This document shows, piece by piece, positions 61,931 to 64,000 of a stretch of 64,000 nucleotides of DNA. The DNA is from Anisus vortex. Its lineage: Eukaryota; Mollusca; Gastropoda; Planorbidae. The stretch lies in assembly GCA_949126835.1 (NCBI GenBank), contig OX421508.1:19108598-19172597 (forward strand), in the 5' to 3' direction. Position numbers and translations under genes: made by a program. How positions within the stretch are numbered: the first letter of the stretch is position 1; each line of letters opens with the position of its first letter. The notes below the pieces were generated by a model. The model was not told the DNA's origin. It saw only the letters and a program-made list of their open reading frames with translations, and ran no database searches.

Positions 61931-62081
61931 CAATGGGCCGTATTGCTGCTGAGAGTTAACATACTTGCCCCTTATACAAGTGAATCTTTTATGACTGACT
62001 TGTAAATTACAAGTCAGTCATAAAAGATTGACTTGTAAAAGGGGCAAGGGTGTTAACTCTCAGCAGCAATACGGCCCATTG
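61931..62081. mobile_element. 151-bp foldback (palindromic MITE-like) element
   Basis: Two 74-bp arms are reverse complements with about four mismatches, separated by AAT. Outer ends are CAATGGGCCGTATTGCTGCT and its reverse complement; the apex is GACTTGTA AAT TACAAGTC. If transcribed in either direction it would form one long hairpin. No clear target duplication in the flanks. Confidence 0.9.
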
Positions 62082-63767
62082 AAAGAACTTGATAACACTC
62101 AATTATTGGTAATAACAAACAAAAAATGGGTTTGGGAGAAATTTTACAGATTGTAACCAGACGAATAACCATATCTAAGCTTACAAGCGTGAGGTATAAG
62201 TCTAAAAATGTACTAACAGATTTAGATACCGGTAAATAAAAAAAACCCACTAAAGCTACATAAGCGCCCATGTCTCAGCTATTTATTTAGTTCACGTAAT
62301 ACTAGTAACAGCTTTTGGTAGTGATTGTGTAAGTAAACTCCATCCTAGAGAATTCCTGGTAGCTCATCAGATAGGCCTAATAACATAGTCAGGAATTACT
62401 TGTGGGATTCTTTGGCTAGTACTATGTCTAGGTTTTCACACGACAGTCACCAAAATACCACACCAGAGTAAAAGTAATATAAAAATAGGGAGTGCAAAAG
62501 AAACGTAAAATAAAAATCAGATATGAACTAGATGTGAACAGGTCAGCATTAAAAAAAAAACGACATTACAAAGCGCTGCTGATAGAGGTTGGGGTTTCAA
62601 TATCAGAGGATGGCTAGATGGGACAACACAAGATGCGAAATGGGAATTCAACAGCCTTCGACAGCATGGAAAATACCCCTAACGAAATAACAGTTGTGTC
62701 TGTTCCTATACAGTGTGGGAGTATCAGACACCAGCTACCAGAAACCTTAAAAAGACTTAAATTTCAACACCCGCAGTCACGACATAACATCTTGTGTCTC
62801 TAAAAGCTTCACATTTACACGCCAGTCATAAATTGAAACCAGAGACCCAAATACTTCTAATGTAAAAACCAGTCCTCAACTCAATTAACAATGCATTAAT
62901 GTAGATGTATTTTCACAGTAAAGTATAATAACTAGTCTATGTCTTTGTTGTATTTTTGCAAACGTAAAATATCGACTAAACATACATCCCATAACGCAGC
63001 CATAACGATCATCACAATTGTAACAAGAATAATCTAGAATTTCTAGAAACAAATTTTCAGATCATTAGCTGCAGGCACCGATCAAATTGGCCAATCAAAC
63101 ATGGAGTTACAATCACGTTCGCTCCGTTTGCAGCACGTGATCCCAATCGACCTATCAGTTGTCACAACTGACAGACCAAGCAAGTAATATTATTTCATCT
63201 TTAAGTTAACGTTAAGAGAGGTTGACAAACAGAAGTCGATCTGTTCCAACCCTCTCTAGAAGGACATATGCTTTAAAAACCTTTGTTCTCATATTATATT
63301 GTTGTACAATGAGGTCATCATTTTTGACTCTATGAAAGCATTAGTTTTAAAAACCTTTTTCTTATTTATCTTGTTTTGCACATTAGGCCTACGTTTTGGT
63401 CGTGTCTTAAAAACACAAAAAGAGTTATTTTATTTCTAATAGTATAATTTTGTAACGTGATTATTGTCATGTTATTATTACAAGACAAATTGCTTTATAA
63501 CAAGTTTCGTATGTCATGGAAAAATTGTAATTGGCATTGTTACTTGAATGTGAGAGTTTCATATTGGAAAAATTATGTTTCGCAATGGGATCGGTAGGTT
63601 TTGTATTTCTCTCATACTTAAATTAGCTTTTTCTAGTTGTGTTTTTCAAACAGGCCGAATACTAAAACGTGAAAAGAAAAATCTGTTAAATTTAATAGAA
63701 TGTTTTTTTTATTTCAAGATTGATAAATTATAATACTATTTTTTTAAAAACTTCCTATGCGGTAATC
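62082..63767. other. Non-coding DNA, nothing recognised
   Basis: AT-rich. Around 63157-63175 there is a short palindrome TCAGTTGTCACAACTGA of unknown meaning. Short open frames have no coding character. Confidence 0.5.
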
Positions 63768-64000
63768 AATATATATATATATATATACAAGCTACATTTC
63801 CCGGCGTTGCCCGGGTAAAAAAAAATTGGACAGTATAAGGTGCAGGGTGCAGATAAAAAATTTATAAACTATAATTAAATCTATATATATATAAAGAAAC
63901 TGTTTGTCCGCATAATTTAAATATTAGATTTATATATACAAGAAAGTAATTTAAAATAAATATTGTAATCGGGTAAAAAAAAAGAGGCAAGTATTTATAT
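63768..64000. repeat. (AT)n followed by the end of a hairpin-tipped repeat, continuing past the window
   Basis: An AT run (63768-63787) precedes CCCGGCGTTGCCCGGG (63800-63815), a 5-bp stem with a short loop, then A-rich sequence. The arrangement resembles the LINE at 58078-60452, which also has a terminal CCGTCA/TGACGG hairpin and a TA run at its other end. Confidence 0.5.

Overview
This is eukaryotic, intron-bearing, AT-rich DNA from an animal. Two genes are recognisable by exon reading (MFSD1 and SCHIP1), together with the 5' part of a third gene. Metazoan gene content, long introns, abundant tRNA-derived SINEs, hAT transposons and very frequent TAGGCCTA-like words suggest a mollusc, most likely a gastropod snail. 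That lineage call is inference from repeat style and protein divergence, not a database match. Nothing here is prokaryotic: there is no operon, CRISPR array or ribosome-binding site.

Layout. 1-3.4 kb: minus-strand gene for an RG/RS-rich low-complexity protein (five coding exons, running off the left edge). 4.3-6.6 kb: a hAT-like transposon carrying a nested SINE. 6.7-11.4 kb: intergenic, with a 126-bp tandem repeat, a dead non-LTR retrotransposon and SINEs. 11.5-20.4 kb: complete MFSD1 gene on the plus strand (13 coding exons, 473 aa). 20.4-27.1 kb: convergent intergenic/3'UTR space. 27.1-42.8 kb: SCHIP1 on the minus strand (6 coding exons, 180 aa). Its introns are filled with minisatellites, hAT copies and a solo LTR. 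42.8-64 kb: no recognisable gene. This part holds minisatellites, a 1.7-kb pyrimidine tract, a deep nest of transposons (56.1-61.1 kb) and a nearly perfect 151-bp foldback.

MFSD1 and SCHIP1 are convergent and not known to be functionally linked: MFSD1 is a lysosomal MFS transporter and SCHIP1 a coiled-coil cytoskeletal/Hippo-pathway adaptor. All of the very long uninterrupted ORFs in the window (37.5-39 kb, 46.8-48.1 kb, 50.4-52.3 kb) are by-products of stop-free tandem repeats and should not be annotated as genes. The most interesting material is the repeat biology: a four-level insertion nest, a hAT subfamily carrying a tRNA-like passenger, a solo LTR with perfect target duplication inside a minisatellite, and an unusual concentration of more than ten unrelated minisatellites between 29.7 and 54.9 kb.
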